Source: Virgibacillus necropolis (lineage in GTDB: Bacteria; Bacillota; Bacilli; Bacillales; Amphibacillaceae). Taken from it: a stretch of DNA of 64,000 nucleotides. Under the pieces are notes generated by a model that saw only the letters and a program-made list of their open reading frames with translations, searched no databases and was not told the origin of the DNA. Position numbers and translations under genes: made by a program. The stretch lies in assembly GCF_002224365.1 (NCBI RefSeq), contig NZ_CP022437.1:2294001-2358000 (forward strand), in the 5' to 3' direction. Positions 47,472 through 56,141 of this stretch are shown here, piece by piece (positions within the stretch are counted from its first letter, which is position 1; each line of letters starts with the position of its first letter).

Positions 47472-47774
47472 ATGAGCTTAAAAAACATTAAGTTAAATGG
47501 AAAAGACATCCTTGAAAAAGACTTTAAAACGGGAATGCGTGGATATAATCAAGAAGAAGTTGACGAATTTTTAGATACAGTTATACAAGACTATGATACG
47601 TTTCAACAAGAAATCGATCGTTTGAAACAAGAAAACGAACGACTAAAAACGCAATCAGATCAATCGAGAACTCGTTCTACAACACCTAACCATCAGGTTA
47701 ATTACGATGTATTAAAACGCTTATCTAACTTAGAAAAGGCTGTTTTCGGCAAAAAGTTTGCTGAAACAGAATAA
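47472..47774 (+). CDS. gpsB: Cell-cycle/septation protein GpsB
   Basis: A 100-residue DivIVA-like protein that coordinates PBP1 movement between sidewall and septum. The N-terminal DivIVA-type membrane-interaction region is [35 protein letters not shown] (here [15 protein letters not shown]...), followed by a coiled coil ([20 protein letters not shown]), a serine/threonine-rich linker and the C-terminal hexamerising segment [14 protein letters not shown]. Its partner PBP1 (ponA) is encoded 3 kb upstream. GAGGTGAT precedes the ATG. rnpB follows, as in B. subtilis. Confidence 0.95.
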   Translation: MSLKNIKLNGKDILEKDFKTGMRGYNQEEVDEFLDTVIQDYDTFQQEIDRLKQENERLKTQSDQSRTRSTTPNHQVNYDVLKRLSNLEKAVFGKKFAETE

Positions 47775-47802
47775 ACCTAGTATTACTAAATATACTTTTA
47801 TA

Positions 47803-47811
47803 TGTTATAAT
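47803..47811 (+). promoter_or_regulatory. Extended -10 promoter of rnpB
   Basis: TGTTATAAT (TG 47803-47804, TATAAT 47806-47811), 25-30 nt before the predicted RNA 5' end. Confidence 0.65.
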
Positions 47812-47834
47812 ATATTTTGCTTATAAAATAAAAA

Positions 47835-48236
47835 TTAAATACTCATGTAATCGCTACATATCATTAGGATATGTAGAGGAAAGTCCATGCTCGCACAAAC
47901 TGTGATGTTTGTAGTGTTCGTGCTTGACGAAATCATAAGTCAAGGTAACCAAATTGGTTAACGGCAAGGGAAATCCCTAAGTCTGTTGATAGGGGATGTG
48001 ATCTTTGAAAGTGCCACAGTGACGAAGTTAGATCGGAAACGGTTTAAGTGGAACGAGGTAAACCCCGCGAGTGAGCAACCCAAATAATGGTAGGGGCATC
48101 TTTGATTAGGTAAACGAACTGAAAAAAGGACAAGTTAATTACTTGTAGATAGATGATTGCAACCGAACGTACGAGGCTGACCACCACTTGAGTACAACGG
48201 TACAGAACATGGCTTATCGAGTATTTAATGGTCTAC
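47835..48236 (+). ncRNA. rnpB: RNase P RNA, Bacillus class B
   Basis: About 400 nt, with the conserved elements in order: GTAATCGCT near the 5' end, TGTAGAGGAAAGTCCATGCT (47875-47894), TAGTGTTCGTGC, AAAGTGCCACAGTGACGAAG (48008), GTGGAACG, AAACCCCGCGAGTGAGCAA, TAGATAGATGATTGC and ACAGAACATGGCTTA near the 3' end. The terminal helix forms from TTAAATACTC (47835-47844) and GAGTATTTAA (48219-48228), which sets the limits. GTAGATAGATGATTG is the substrate-recognition side typical of class B RNA. It is the catalytic RNA that matures tRNA 5' ends. It sits between gpsB and ypsC, as in B. subtilis. Confidence 0.95.
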
Positions 48237-48242
48237 ATAGGT

Positions 48243-48284
48243 AACCCTTTTAAAAGTTTCTAGAGCTTTTAAAAGGGTTTTTTC
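48243..48284 (+). terminator. Rho-independent terminator of rnpB
   Basis: Perfect 14-bp stem AACCCTTTTAAAAG / CTTTTAAAAGGGTT, 9-nt loop, then TTTTTC. Confidence 0.93.
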
Positions 48285-48349
48285 TTTAATATCCGGTTTC
48301 TATTTCAATTCAGTAACTGATATGTGGTAGACTGTACATAATTTAGTTT

Positions 48350-48750
48350 GGCTGTGATCGTATAGTTTGTTGCTCATACCACCGAAGTTGATATAAAATT
48401 GCGACGTAAGTGCCTTGTTTGGTGGTTGGACAACCGTTCCGGAAATCCACTTCGCTTTCCCGCAGGAGTCTACGTGGATTTCCTTTACTAGGGTTAAGCT
48501 TAACAATTTCAATTTATTTTATCACTGGTTGCTTTTATTATAAAATAGCCTTCAATTTATGGCAGTTGATTGGAGCGGAGGGCAGTCGACTCCTGCGGGA
48601 GGATAGGCATAGGTGAGACCCCGCAGTGCGGAGCACGAGGAGGCTCACCAGCCGCCCGCGGAAAGCGACTGCCCGCAGCGGAAATCAACCAGTACTTACG
48701 TCGCATTATATATCTTTGTGTCAAAAACAACAATCTTTTAGAAAACAGCC
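48350..48750. mobile_element. MITE-like element, family C copy 2 (401 bp)
   Basis: The ends are GGCTGTGATCG and, on the opposite strand, GGCTGTTTTCTAAAAG; subterminal GCGACGTAAGTGC is present in both arms (GTACTTACGTCGC at right). The exact 8-bp direct repeat TTTAGTTT flanks it (48342-48349 and 48751-48758). It contains CCCGCAGGAGTC, GACTCCTGCGGGAGG, CCCGCGGAAAGCG and GCAGCGGAAATCAACCAG. It is non-coding and lies between rnpB and ypsC. Confidence 0.78.
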
Positions 48751-48779
48751 TTTAGTTTTAATCAGAAAGGAACGAAAAA

Positions 48780-49919
48780 ATGGTCCAACATGTCACGCTA
48801 ATTGCAACAGCCGCTATGGGTTTAGAGTCAGTTGTAGCAAATGAAATCAAAGAACTTGGTTATGAGGTAAGGGTAGAAAATGGAAAAGTAATCTTTGATG
48901 CACCAGTTTCTGCTATACCTAGATGTAATTTATGGATTAGAACCGGAGATCGAATTAAATTGCTTGTGGGTGAGTTTGAAGCTACATCATTTGACGCGCT
49001 TTTTGAAGGAACAAAGGCCTTGCCATGGGAGTCTTTTATTACAGAAGACGGGCAATTCCCGGTTATAGGTAAATCCGTTAAATCCAAGCTGTATAGTGTT
49101 CCCGATTGTCAGGCGATTGTTAAGAAAGCGATTGCAGAACGCCTAAAATTGAAATATGGTTTAGCATCTAAAATGCCTGAAACAGGGGCTCTATATCGAG
49201 TGGAAGTTGCTATTCTTAAAGATAAGGTATCACTCACAATGGATACATCTGGAAGCGGATTACATAAACGGGGCTATCGGATTGGACAAGGTGACGCACC
49301 ATTAAAGGAAACAATGGCTGCAGCATTGCTAAAATTAACAAACTGGAAGCCAGAATATCCTTTAATTGATCCTTTTTGTGGATCAGGTTCGATTGCAATT
49401 GAAGCTGCATTAATCGGTCAAAATATTGCACCAGGTTTTAATCGCGATTTCGCCTCTCAAAATTGGGGTTTTGTAAAAAATAACTATTGGGACGAAGCGT
49501 TTGAAGAAGCCGAGGATAAAGCAAATTATGATCAAAAACTGCAGATTACTGGTTCTGATATTGATCATAATATGATAAAAATTTCTAAAGAAAATGCGCG
49601 TGAAGCAGGGTTAGGTGATTTAATCGCATGGAAACAAATGCAAGTCAGAGATTTGTTCTTACGTAAAGAGAATGGCTATATCATTAGTAATCCTCCGTAT
49701 GGCGAGCGGATTGGTGATCGAAAAGAAATTGCTGAAATGCATAAAGATCTAGGCGCCATTATGAAGAATCACCCGAGCTGGAGCGTGTATATTATAACGG
49801 CTTACGAAGAATTTGAAAAAAATTATGGACAAAAAGCAACCAAAAAGAGAAAACTATTTAATGGATTTATCAGAACAGATTATTACCAATACTTTGGAAA
49901 GAAAGTCGAGGGGAGGTAG
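48780..49919 (+). CDS. ypsC: THUMP-domain RNA N2-guanine methyltransferase YpsC (RlmL type)
   Basis: A 379-residue protein: N-terminal ferredoxin-like/THUMP RNA-binding part (ATAAMGLESVVANEIKELGYEV, YRVEVAILKDKVSLTMDTSGSGLHKRGYR) and a Rossmann methyltransferase domain with LIDPFCGSGSIAIEAALIGQNIAPG, GSDIDHNMI and the N6/N2-methylase motif ISNPPYGERIG. It probably methylates 23S rRNA guanine, like the related E. coli RlmL domain. AGAAAGGAACG precedes ATG 48780. ypwA follows after 2 nt. Confidence 0.92.
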   Translation: MVQHVTLIATAAMGLESVVANEIKELGYEVRVENGKVIFDAPVSAIPRCNLWIRTGDRIKLLVGEFEATSFDALFEGTKALPWESFITEDGQFPVIGKSVKSKLYSVPDCQAIVKKAIAERLKLKYGLASKMPETGALYRVEVAILKDKVSLTMDTSGSGLHKRGYRIGQGDAPLKETMAAALLKLTNWKPEYPLIDPFCGSGSIAIEAALIGQNIAPGFNRDFASQNWGFVKNNYWDEAFEEAEDKANYDQKLQITGSDIDHNMIKISKENAREAGLGDLIAWKQMQVRDLFLRKENGYIISNPPYGERIGDRKEIAEMHKDLGAIMKNHPSWSVYIITAYEEFEKNYGQKATKKRKLFNGFIRTDYYQYFGKKVEGR

Positions 49920-49921
49920 TT

Positions 49922-51421
49922 TTGGATAATATAACGCAAGTAGAAAAAGATTTTCAAGACCTATTAAAAGAGCAAAATGCTTACAAAGAAACAATCATGT
50001 TAACCCATTGGGATATGAGAACAAAGATACCCAAAAAAGGTGTGGAACAGCGATCGGAAGTAGTTGGTTTTTTATCTGAAAAATTACACCAACTAGAAAC
50101 CTCAAAGAAAATGAAATACTTTATCGACGTATTAAAAGATCATTCTGATGATGAAGTCATACAAAAAACTGTCGAGACATGTGAAGAAAACTATGAACGT
50201 AGTCGTAAAATACCGATAGATGAATACAAAGAATATGTCATGCTTCAATCTAAATCTGAATCCATTTGGCAAGAGGCCAGAGAAAAAGCAGATTTTGCAT
50301 CGTTTCAACCATATTTAGAAAAACTTGTTGATTATAATAAGAAGTTTGCGAATTATTGGGGTTATGAAGAGCATATTTATGATGCATTACTTGATAACTA
50401 TGAGCCTGGTGTTACGGTGAAAACATTAGACAATGTTTTTCCAGAACTTAGAAAGTCCTTAACGGAATTACTAAATAAAATTACAGCAAGTTCTGTTACA
50501 CCTGATCCTTCTATCTTACAAGGACATTTTCCAAAAAGTGACCAAGAGGCTATTAGTCTGGCTGTTTTAGAGAAAATGGGATATGACTTTTCTTCTGGTC
50601 GTTTAGATGAAACGATCCATCCGTTTGCGATTGCTTTGAATCAAAACGATGTACGTGTTACAACACGTTATGATGAATCGGATTTCCGTACAGCAGTTTT
50701 CGGAACGATACATGAAGGTGGACATGCTTTATATGAACAAAACATCAGTAAAAACTTAGCAGGTACACCACTATCTGATGGTACATCAATGGGAATACAT
50801 GAGTCCCAATCATTATTCTGGGAAAATTTTGTTGGTCGAACGGAATCGTTCTGGAATTCTCACTATGATTTATTTAAATCATATGCTCCAAAAAGTTTCC
50901 AGGCAGTACCATTAGATAAATTTTATCGTGCAGTAAACGAGGTTAAACCATCATTTATCCGAATCGAAGCTGACGAATTGACGTATCCGCTACATATTAT
51001 GATTCGCTATGAGCTTGAAAAAGCCTTGATTAACGGTGATATTAAAGTTGCCGATTTACCAGGCTTATGGAATGAGAAAATGCAAGAATACGTGGGAATA
51101 ACACCAACAAATGACCGTGAAGGTGTTTTACAAGATATTCATTGGTCTGGTGGTGACTTTGGCTATTTCCCATCCTATGCATTAGGCTATATGTATGCTG
51201 CACAATTCAATCATACGTTAAGAAAAAAGATGGATATCGACAAGCAGATTGCTTCCGGTGATTTTACACCTATAAAAGAATGGTTAACAAAAAACATTCA
51301 TCAATACGGAAAAATGAAAAAACCACTAGAAATTGTGAAAGATGTCACCGATGAGAATCTGAACCCTAATTATCTAGTGAATTATTTAACAGAAAAATAT
51401 TCAGGAATATATAAGCTATAA
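49922..51421 (+). CDS. ypwA: Metallocarboxypeptidase, M32 family
   Basis: A 499-residue helical zinc carboxypeptidase. The motif HEGGH (264-268) in GTIHEGGHALYEQ, HESQSLFWENFVGR, FIRIEADELTYPLHIMIRYELE and DIHWSGGDFGYFPSYALGYMYAAQ are all M32 signatures; the B. subtilis orthologue YpwA and Thermus enzymes cleave C-terminal residues with broad specificity. The start is TTG 49922 with GAGGGGAGG upstream. It is probably co-transcribed with ypsC. A terminator follows. Confidence 0.94.
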   Translation: MDNITQVEKDFQDLLKEQNAYKETIMLTHWDMRTKIPKKGVEQRSEVVGFLSEKLHQLETSKKMKYFIDVLKDHSDDEVIQKTVETCEENYERSRKIPIDEYKEYVMLQSKSESIWQEAREKADFASFQPYLEKLVDYNKKFANYWGYEEHIYDALLDNYEPGVTVKTLDNVFPELRKSLTELLNKITASSVTPDPSILQGHFPKSDQEAISLAVLEKMGYDFSSGRLDETIHPFAIALNQNDVRVTTRYDESDFRTAVFGTIHEGGHALYEQNISKNLAGTPLSDGTSMGIHESQSLFWENFVGRTESFWNSHYDLFKSYAPKSFQAVPLDKFYRAVNEVKPSFIRIEADELTYPLHIMIRYELEKALINGDIKVADLPGLWNEKMQEYVGITPTNDREGVLQDIHWSGGDFGYFPSYALGYMYAAQFNHTLRKKMDIDKQIASGDFTPIKEWLTKNIHQYGKMKKPLEIVKDVTDENLNPNYLVNYLTEKYSGIYKL

Positions 51422-51427
51422 ACTAAC

Positions 51428-51457
51428 AGCAGGACCTTTAAAAGTCCTGTTTTTTTG
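51428..51457 (+). terminator. Rho-independent terminator of ypwA
   Basis: Stem CAGGAC / GTCCTG with loop CTTTAAAA, then TTTTTTT. Confidence 0.85.
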
Positions 51458-51516
51458 TTAGGTAATATTTTTTTCATAAACGTGCATTATAAGTGAAAGA
51501 TAATGAGGTGATTTGA

Positions 51517-52605
51517 GTGGTTTATATTGGTTCTGTTGGTCTAGGTATCCCTAAGCATGAATTACCACAAAATGACGTTAAACAGCTTGTAAAACATATA
51601 TTTCCGTATAACGAAAAACAATTAGAACGTTTAATGCCTGTTTATGATCATGCGATGATTGATAAACGTCAACTTGTTGTTGAAAAAGATTGGTTTAAGG
51701 ATTCACATACCTTTAAAGAAAGAAACGATTTATATCAAAAGTTTGCCATCGAATATTCACTTGAGGCCATGGATCATTGTCTATCAAATGAGCACCATTT
51801 AACGGAAACTATTCCATATGGTGCGATTGATATGATTGCTTTTGTATCAAGCACAGGTATAGCCACTCCATCTCTAGATGCACATCTCATAAATGAGCGC
51901 CCATTTCGTTCAGATGTTTCCCGTATGCCTTTATGGGGGCTAGGTTGTGCTGGTGGTGCTATTGGATTATCTCGAGTCTTTGATTGGATCACAGCTAACC
52001 CGACGAAGATAGCGCTTTTAGTGTGTTGTGAATTATGTAGTTTAACGTTCCAAAAAGATGATGCATCCAAAAGTAATATAGTAGGAACCGCACTTTTTGG
52101 GGACGGTGTTGGTGCAACTTTACTGATTGGAAAGGACTCACCATACAGAAGTTATAATAAAAAACCTATACCTAAAATTAAGAAAAGTAGCTCACATACA
52201 GAAAAAGATACATTATCAGTGATGGGATGGGATGTCACAAACAATGGTTTAGGGGTGGTTTTTTCTAAAGGCATTCCAAGCCTTGTAAACTCACTTTGGA
52301 AAAATCATGTAAGCGACTTTTTAACTGAAACTCAAATTACTAAAGAGTCCATTCACTCGTTCATTGCACACCCTGGCGGAAAAAAGGTGTTAGAGGCAAT
52401 GGAGGATGCTTTACAGCTCTCAGGTAATAAACTAATTCACTCCTATCAGGTACTAAAAGACCATGGGAACATGTCCTCTGCTACAGTATTATTTGTTCTC
52501 AATGAATGGATGAAAGAAACGATTGAAGAAAATGAAATAAGTATCTTATCGGCACTTGGGCCAGGATTTAGTTCTGAATTGTTAGTATTGGAGTGGTGTA
52601 ATTGA
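51517..52605 (+). CDS. bpsA: Type III polyketide synthase (alkylpyrone synthase)
   Basis: A chalcone-synthase-like enzyme of 362 residues that, in B. subtilis, condenses fatty acyl-CoA with malonyl-CoA to triketide alkylpyrones. The catalytic triad is visible: Cys144 in LWGLGCAGGAIG, His285 in AHPGGKKV and Asn318 in DHGNMSSATVLF. The start is GTG 51517 with GAGGTG at 51505. Its stop overlaps the TTG start of the partner methyltransferase ypbQ. Confidence 0.93.
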   Translation: MVYIGSVGLGIPKHELPQNDVKQLVKHIFPYNEKQLERLMPVYDHAMIDKRQLVVEKDWFKDSHTFKERNDLYQKFAIEYSLEAMDHCLSNEHHLTETIPYGAIDMIAFVSSTGIATPSLDAHLINERPFRSDVSRMPLWGLGCAGGAIGLSRVFDWITANPTKIALLVCCELCSLTFQKDDASKSNIVGTALFGDGVGATLLIGKDSPYRSYNKKPIPKIKKSSSHTEKDTLSVMGWDVTNNGLGVVFSKGIPSLVNSLWKNHVSDFLTETQITKESIHSFIAHPGGKKVLEAMEDALQLSGNKLIHSYQVLKDHGNMSSATVLFVLNEWMKETIEENEISILSALGPGFSSELLVLEWCN

Positions 52606-53129
52606 CAATATGGATAGGAGTTATCCTAGGAGTTGTAGTTTGTCAGCGTTTGATTGAGTTAGTTATTGCACGAAAGAATGAAGCATGGATGCTGCGCCAA
52701 GGTGGGATAGAACGGGGAGCAGAGCACTATAAATGGTTTATTATGGTTCATGTATTATTTTTTATAAGCATTTTCGTAGAATGTTTTAGTGGAAATAATC
52801 CAGTGGAATCAATAAACTACTTTTTATTTAGCGTTTTTATCCTTACTCAGCTGGCACGAATTTGGTGTATTACGAGCTTAGGTAAATTTTGGAATACAAA
52901 AGTTATTATCCTTCCTGGGGCAACCCTACGAACAACTGGTCCTTACAACTATATTAAACATCCAAATTATGTAATTGTTGGAATTGAATTGTTTGTGATA
53001 CCACTACTTGTTGGTGCACCGATTACTGCAATAATTTTCCCTTTACTACATATCTTTTTACTTATACGTTGGCGACTGCCAGTAGAAGAAAAAGCTCTAG
53101 CAGACATTCGTTCTATGACTAAAGGGTAG
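52602..53129 (+). CDS. ypbQ: ICMT-family membrane methyltransferase YpbQ
   Basis: A 175-residue integral membrane protein of the isoprenylcysteine carboxyl methyltransferase fold. Several helices are seen (LGVVVCQRLIELVIAR, WFIMVHVLFFISIFVEC), with the conserved SAM/active-site region WCITSLGKFWNTKVIILPGATLRTTGPYNYIKHPNYVIVGIELFVIPLL. In B. subtilis it methylates the alkylpyrones made by BpsA. TTG 52602 overlaps the bpsA stop, indicating translational coupling. Confidence 0.88.
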   Translation: MTIWIGVILGVVVCQRLIELVIARKNEAWMLRQGGIERGAEHYKWFIMVHVLFFISIFVECFSGNNPVESINYFLFSVFILTQLARIWCITSLGKFWNTKVIILPGATLRTTGPYNYIKHPNYVIVGIELFVIPLLVGAPITAIIFPLLHIFLLIRWRLPVEEKALADIRSMTKG

Positions 53130-53232
53130 CAGTTTGTTAAGTGAAAATAGATAAAATAGAAGGGGTAGGACGCTCCTTTTTAAGGCAACGCACCTATACG
53201 TTGCCTCTGGATTTTGGGTAAAAGATAAAGAA

Positions 53233-53766
53233 TTATTTTTCAAAAAGCATCGCGAAAGATTTCTTTTTCATTTCGTATTCTTGTGCAGGTGTACAATTTT
53301 GTTTTAGTGCTTTGATTTCTTGTTTTAACTCATTTATTTTTTCTATCTGTTTTTCCGTATTTTTGATTCGCTTGTTTTGCTTATTTTGCTGTTCTTGTAA
53401 AACTTTTATCAACTCCTTTTGGTCCGAGACATTCGCTACAGTTTTTCCGACTGTCTGCATAACCGTTAAGATATTCTCTTTGTAATTTTCTTGATCTAAT
53501 GGCGGTTGTACATCCTCTTTCGTTTTCTCTATTGTGATAGGGAATTTTTTATTCGCTAACATTTCCATAATCTCAGGCTTTTGATAGTGTTGATTTTTAC
53601 ATTCTTTGATAAATTTCAAAACGTCAATCGCTTCTGGATGATAATATGTATCATCCCTACGCTCCGTATCAGGGATATAAAAATTAAAATCCTCAATCCA
53701 ATTTGCTGCAGTGTTTTGTGGAACACCAACCATATGGCACAAACCATTGATACTTAACAATTCCAA
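53233..53766 (-). CDS. MerR-type helix-turn-helix protein with C-terminal coiled coil
   Basis: A 177-residue protein. Residues 1-70 form a MerR-like winged helix (LLSINGLCHMVGVPQNTAANWIEDFNFYIPDTERRDDTYYHPEAIDVLKFIKEC). The rest is a helical, glutamine/lysine-rich coiled coil (LIKVLQEQQNKQNKRIKNTEKQIEKINELKQEIKALKQ). This architecture is shared by the chromosome-anchoring protein RacA and by plasmid- or phage-type MerR proteins; I cannot tell which. It lies alone on the minus strand, and a 50-bp dyad lies in the 251-nt gap to the divergent methyltransferase. Confidence 0.7.
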   Translation of the reverse strand: MELLSINGLCHMVGVPQNTAANWIEDFNFYIPDTERRDDTYYHPEAIDVLKFIKECKNQHYQKPEIMEMLANKKFPITIEKTKEDVQPPLDQENYKENILTVMQTVGKTVANVSDQKELIKVLQEQQNKQNKRIKNTEKQIEKINELKQEIKALKQNCTPAQEYEMKKKSFAMLFEK

Positions 53767-53900
53767 TGTTTTTCACCGTCTTTCTTTTTTTGTCACTGTT
53801 AGCATTTATTTTACTGATTTCCAACCATACCCTTACAATAAAGAATAAAATTGGGATGAATATGTGATAAATGTGGAAAAAGTGAGTAATGACCTTAATC

Positions 53901-53950
53901 GATCATGTAGAAATAACCATGACTAGTTCATGATTTATTTCTTATGCATC
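53901..53950. promoter_or_regulatory. 50-bp inverted repeat between divergent genes, possible operator
   Basis: The left arm reads GATCATGTAGAAATAACCAT and the right arm, on the opposite strand, GATGCATAAGAAATAAATCAT; the centre is CATGA CTAGT TCATG. No U run follows on either side, so a terminator is unlikely. Binding by the neighbouring MerR-type protein is a guess. Confidence 0.5.
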
Positions 53951-54017
53951 TATACGATCGTTATGATACATTACCATTAATGACTATAATTCAATTTAAA
54001 AAAGGAGATCGATAATC

Positions 54018-54617
54018 ATGTCAAAAGAACATTGGGATAAGAGTTTTTCAGATAATGATTTTGTTTATGGCAAAAGTGAAAATGCTTTTATAAACGAAAC
54101 AAGTGATCTAATTCCAGATCATTCAAAAGTTGGTTGTTTTGCAGAAGGTGAAGGACGGAATGCAGTTTATTTAGCAAAACTTGGTCATGAGGTAACAACT
54201 TATGATCAATCAACGATCGGCCTCGAGAAAACGAAAACATTGGCTAGTCAAAATAATGTTGAGGTAGAAACAGTGGCGATTGATTTAACCAAAGAAAAGG
54301 TTAGAACAGATCAATTTGATGCTGCAATCATGGTGTTTGGGCACGTACCCAAACAAAGTCAGCAATTCCTTATCGAAAGCATGATTGACTCAGTAAAACC
54401 CAGTGGGTACATTATCTTTGAAGTATACTCGGAGTCTCAACTTGCGTATCAAACTGGTGGTCCAAAGTCTGTTGAAATGTTATATAATCCAGTAGATATC
54501 TTAAATTGGATTAAAAATTACAAATCTATTCATTTTTATTATGGTGAAGCGGATCGGAATGAAGGAAAAAGACATGTAGGTCTAGGTCATGTTATTCAAG
54601 CCGTTATAAAAAAATGA
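54018..54617 (+). CDS. Class I SAM-dependent methyltransferase (TehB-like)
   Basis: A 199-residue protein with N-terminus EHWDKSFSDNDFVYGKSENAF, a degenerate SAM motif I VGCFAEGEGRNAVYLAKLGHEVTTYDQS, AAIMVFGHVP (motif II region) and MIDSVKPSGYIIFEVYS (post-II). It resembles the TehB/tellurite-resistance-like and thiopurine-like small-molecule methyltransferases common in Firmicutes; the substrate cannot be told. AAAGGAGATCG precedes the ATG. Confidence 0.8.
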   Translation: MSKEHWDKSFSDNDFVYGKSENAFINETSDLIPDHSKVGCFAEGEGRNAVYLAKLGHEVTTYDQSTIGLEKTKTLASQNNVEVETVAIDLTKEKVRTDQFDAAIMVFGHVPKQSQQFLIESMIDSVKPSGYIIFEVYSESQLAYQTGGPKSVEMLYNPVDILNWIKNYKSIHFYYGEADRNEGKRHVGLGHVIQAVIKK

Positions 54618-54762
54618 TTAATAGAAAGGGTCACAAGTTGTTTGCCTAGTAAACCAGATCTGTTCACCGAACATTGCTGGGCTAGGAGTAGTTCGACAAG
54701 AATTCAATTCTTGATTCTATCGATAATTAATGTAATCTAAATTTTGGAAAGGGGTAATAAAA

Positions 54763-55068
54763 ATGGCTTATATCTTGCAAGTAGATTTCAAAATGGATGG
54801 ACCATTTGGTAAAGACATGACAGAAGGATTTACCGATTTAGCAAGAAGTATTAATGAAGAAGAGGGATTCATATGGAAAATTTGGACGGAAGATAGTGAG
54901 GCAAAGGAAGCTGGTGGTATTTATCTGTTTGAGTCAAAAGAATTAGCTCAAAAATATTTAGTTATGCATACAGACAGATTAAAGGGTTTTGGTATTGAGC
55001 CCGTTAACGGGAAAATATTCGAAGTGAATGAAGGATTGACTCAAATCAATAACGGTCCGATTAAATAA
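54763..55068 (+). CDS. YdhR-family putative monooxygenase
   Basis: A 101-residue dimeric alpha-beta barrel protein: MAYILQVDFKMDGPFGKDMT, then LARSINEEEGFIWKIWTEDSEAKEAGGIYLFESKELAQKYLVMHTDRLKGFGI, very close in pattern to E. coli YdhR. The family is annotated as mono-oxygenase by fold similarity (ActVA-Orf6/antibiotic biosynthesis mono-oxygenase-like); no substrate is known. GGAAAGGGG lies upstream. It is a stand-alone gene in the accessory stretch. Confidence 0.85.
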   Translation: MAYILQVDFKMDGPFGKDMTEGFTDLARSINEEEGFIWKIWTEDSEAKEAGGIYLFESKELAQKYLVMHTDRLKGFGIEPVNGKIFEVNEGLTQINNGPIK

Positions 55069-55180
55069 CTTTAAGGGCTAGGTAGGTTTAGAGTAACAAT
55101 ATTGTATATACTTTGAACAAACTTCATTTTAAATTAAACGGTACAATTTTATTTCAATTTAATTATCGGCGTAGCCTAAT

Positions 55181-55225
55181 AAAAAGGTTGATACATATTA
55201 GTTATAATAAGTATCAACCTTTTTA
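55181..55225. terminator. Bidirectional terminator
   Basis: AAAAAGGTTGATAC / GTATCAACCTTTTT with further TATTA / TAATA pairing. It separates the YdhR gene from the minus-strand fragment. Confidence 0.92.
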
Positions 55226-55238
55226 AAATCACCCTATT

Positions 55239-55415
55239 TTATTCAGCCCCTCTATCACTATCAAATTGTAAATCGTCTCCCTTTTGTAATTGTTGATCTG
55301 TTTGATCAGGGTTTTCATCATGAATAAAAGGTTCGGGTTCTTGATTTGGATCATTTATATTCGTATCATCTTCATACCAATGGGGATGGCTAGAAAAGAC
55401 ATAATACCGTATAAT
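55239..55415 (-). pseudogene. Acidic C-terminal ORF fragment without a start codon
   Basis: The minus strand is open for 58 residues with no ATG, GTG or TTG in frame: it reads YYVFSSHPHWYEDDTNINDP, then NQEPEPFIHDENPDQTDQQLQKGDDLQFDSDRGAE and TAA. The codon pattern and strongly acidic composition look like a real protein end, and a terminator follows in the right place. An ATG in another frame (complement of 55400-55402) would join it after a short frameshift. It is probably a decayed gene. I do not recognise the family. Confidence 0.35.
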
Positions 55416-55531
55416 TCACGAGATAAAGTCTACGGACTTTATATTTTCGTAATGTTTAGTTTATTAATTTTTTCTGGGAATAAATCCAATACATCCAGAA
55501 CATACTAACATATGTTTGGGAGGTGCTTTTA

Positions 55532-55834
55532 ATGGATAATAAAGATTTTGAGAAAACTTATAATGATTACACGAATCAAGCAGAAGAATCAGCACAACCG
55601 GAAGTTGATTCAGGCCAAGAACAGATAGTTGCTGTCCGTAAAAATGATGAAGGCGATCTTATTGCTTTTAAAACAGAAAGCGGAAGGGAACTTGATTATG
55701 TAACAGCTTTAAACGAAGCAATAGCAGGTAAGTTAGCTCATGTAGATGTATTCCATAAGTATGGTAGAGATATTATTCGTAGCGAACCAGATGGTATAAA
55801 AGAAAATAATTTAGATAACCTAGACAGTTTTTAG
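55532..55834 (+). CDS. DUF3892-containing protein
   Basis: A 100-residue soluble acidic protein. The N-terminal 30 residues are variable; the C-terminal domain is IVAVRKNDEGDLIAFKTESGRELDYVTALNEAIAGKLAHVDVFHKYGRDIIRSEPDG, the DUF3892 pattern common in Bacillaceae. ATG 55532 follows GGGAGGTG (55518-55525). The function is unknown. A terminator at 55928 follows. Confidence 0.82.
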   Translation: MDNKDFEKTYNDYTNQAEESAQPEVDSGQEQIVAVRKNDEGDLIAFKTESGRELDYVTALNEAIAGKLAHVDVFHKYGRDIIRSEPDGIKENNLDNLDSF

Positions 55835-55927
55835 TTTCAAAATATCAAGAGAAAATATATTGGGATAGGGCCGAATAACTTAATTTAAGCACATCGATGG
55901 TCCTGCCAATCGAAGTAATCAAAATGA

Positions 55928-55967
55928 AACTGCAATCTTATGTGTGATAAAGGATTGCAGTTTTTTA
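55928..55967 (+). terminator. Rho-independent terminator after the DUF3892 gene
   Basis: Stem AACTGCAATC / GATTGCAGTT with a 15-nt loop, then TTTTTATTT. Confidence 0.85.
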
Positions 55968-56109
55968 TTTATGCTCTTTAGCAGTTAGAGAAATCGGATT
56001 GCCTCAGCCTTTTCATGTTTGGGATATAAAAAATGATTTTTCATAGTCTTAATCGAATTTTAATATATATGACTAAGGATATAATTGCCAACATGTAGGA
56101 ATTAACCAA

Positions 56110-56140
56110 GGGAGAGATCCTCCCTAATTAAGGAGAGGAT
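56110..56140 (+). promoter_or_regulatory. Two mutually exclusive hairpins over a ribosome binding site
   Basis: Hairpin 1: GGGAG (56110-56114) with CTCCC (56120-56124). Hairpin 2: ATCCTCCCT (56117-56125) with AGGAGAGGAT (56131-56140), nine pairs with one bulged A, which buries the Shine-Dalgarno AGGAGAGG. Hairpin 1 uses the 5' arm of hairpin 2, so only one can form. Confidence 0.45.
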
Positions 56141-56141
56141 T

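Noticed and set aside
53173-53206. Hairpin GGCAACG/CGTTGCC after ypbQ
   Set aside because: No U run follows on either strand close to the stem, so it is not listed as a terminator.
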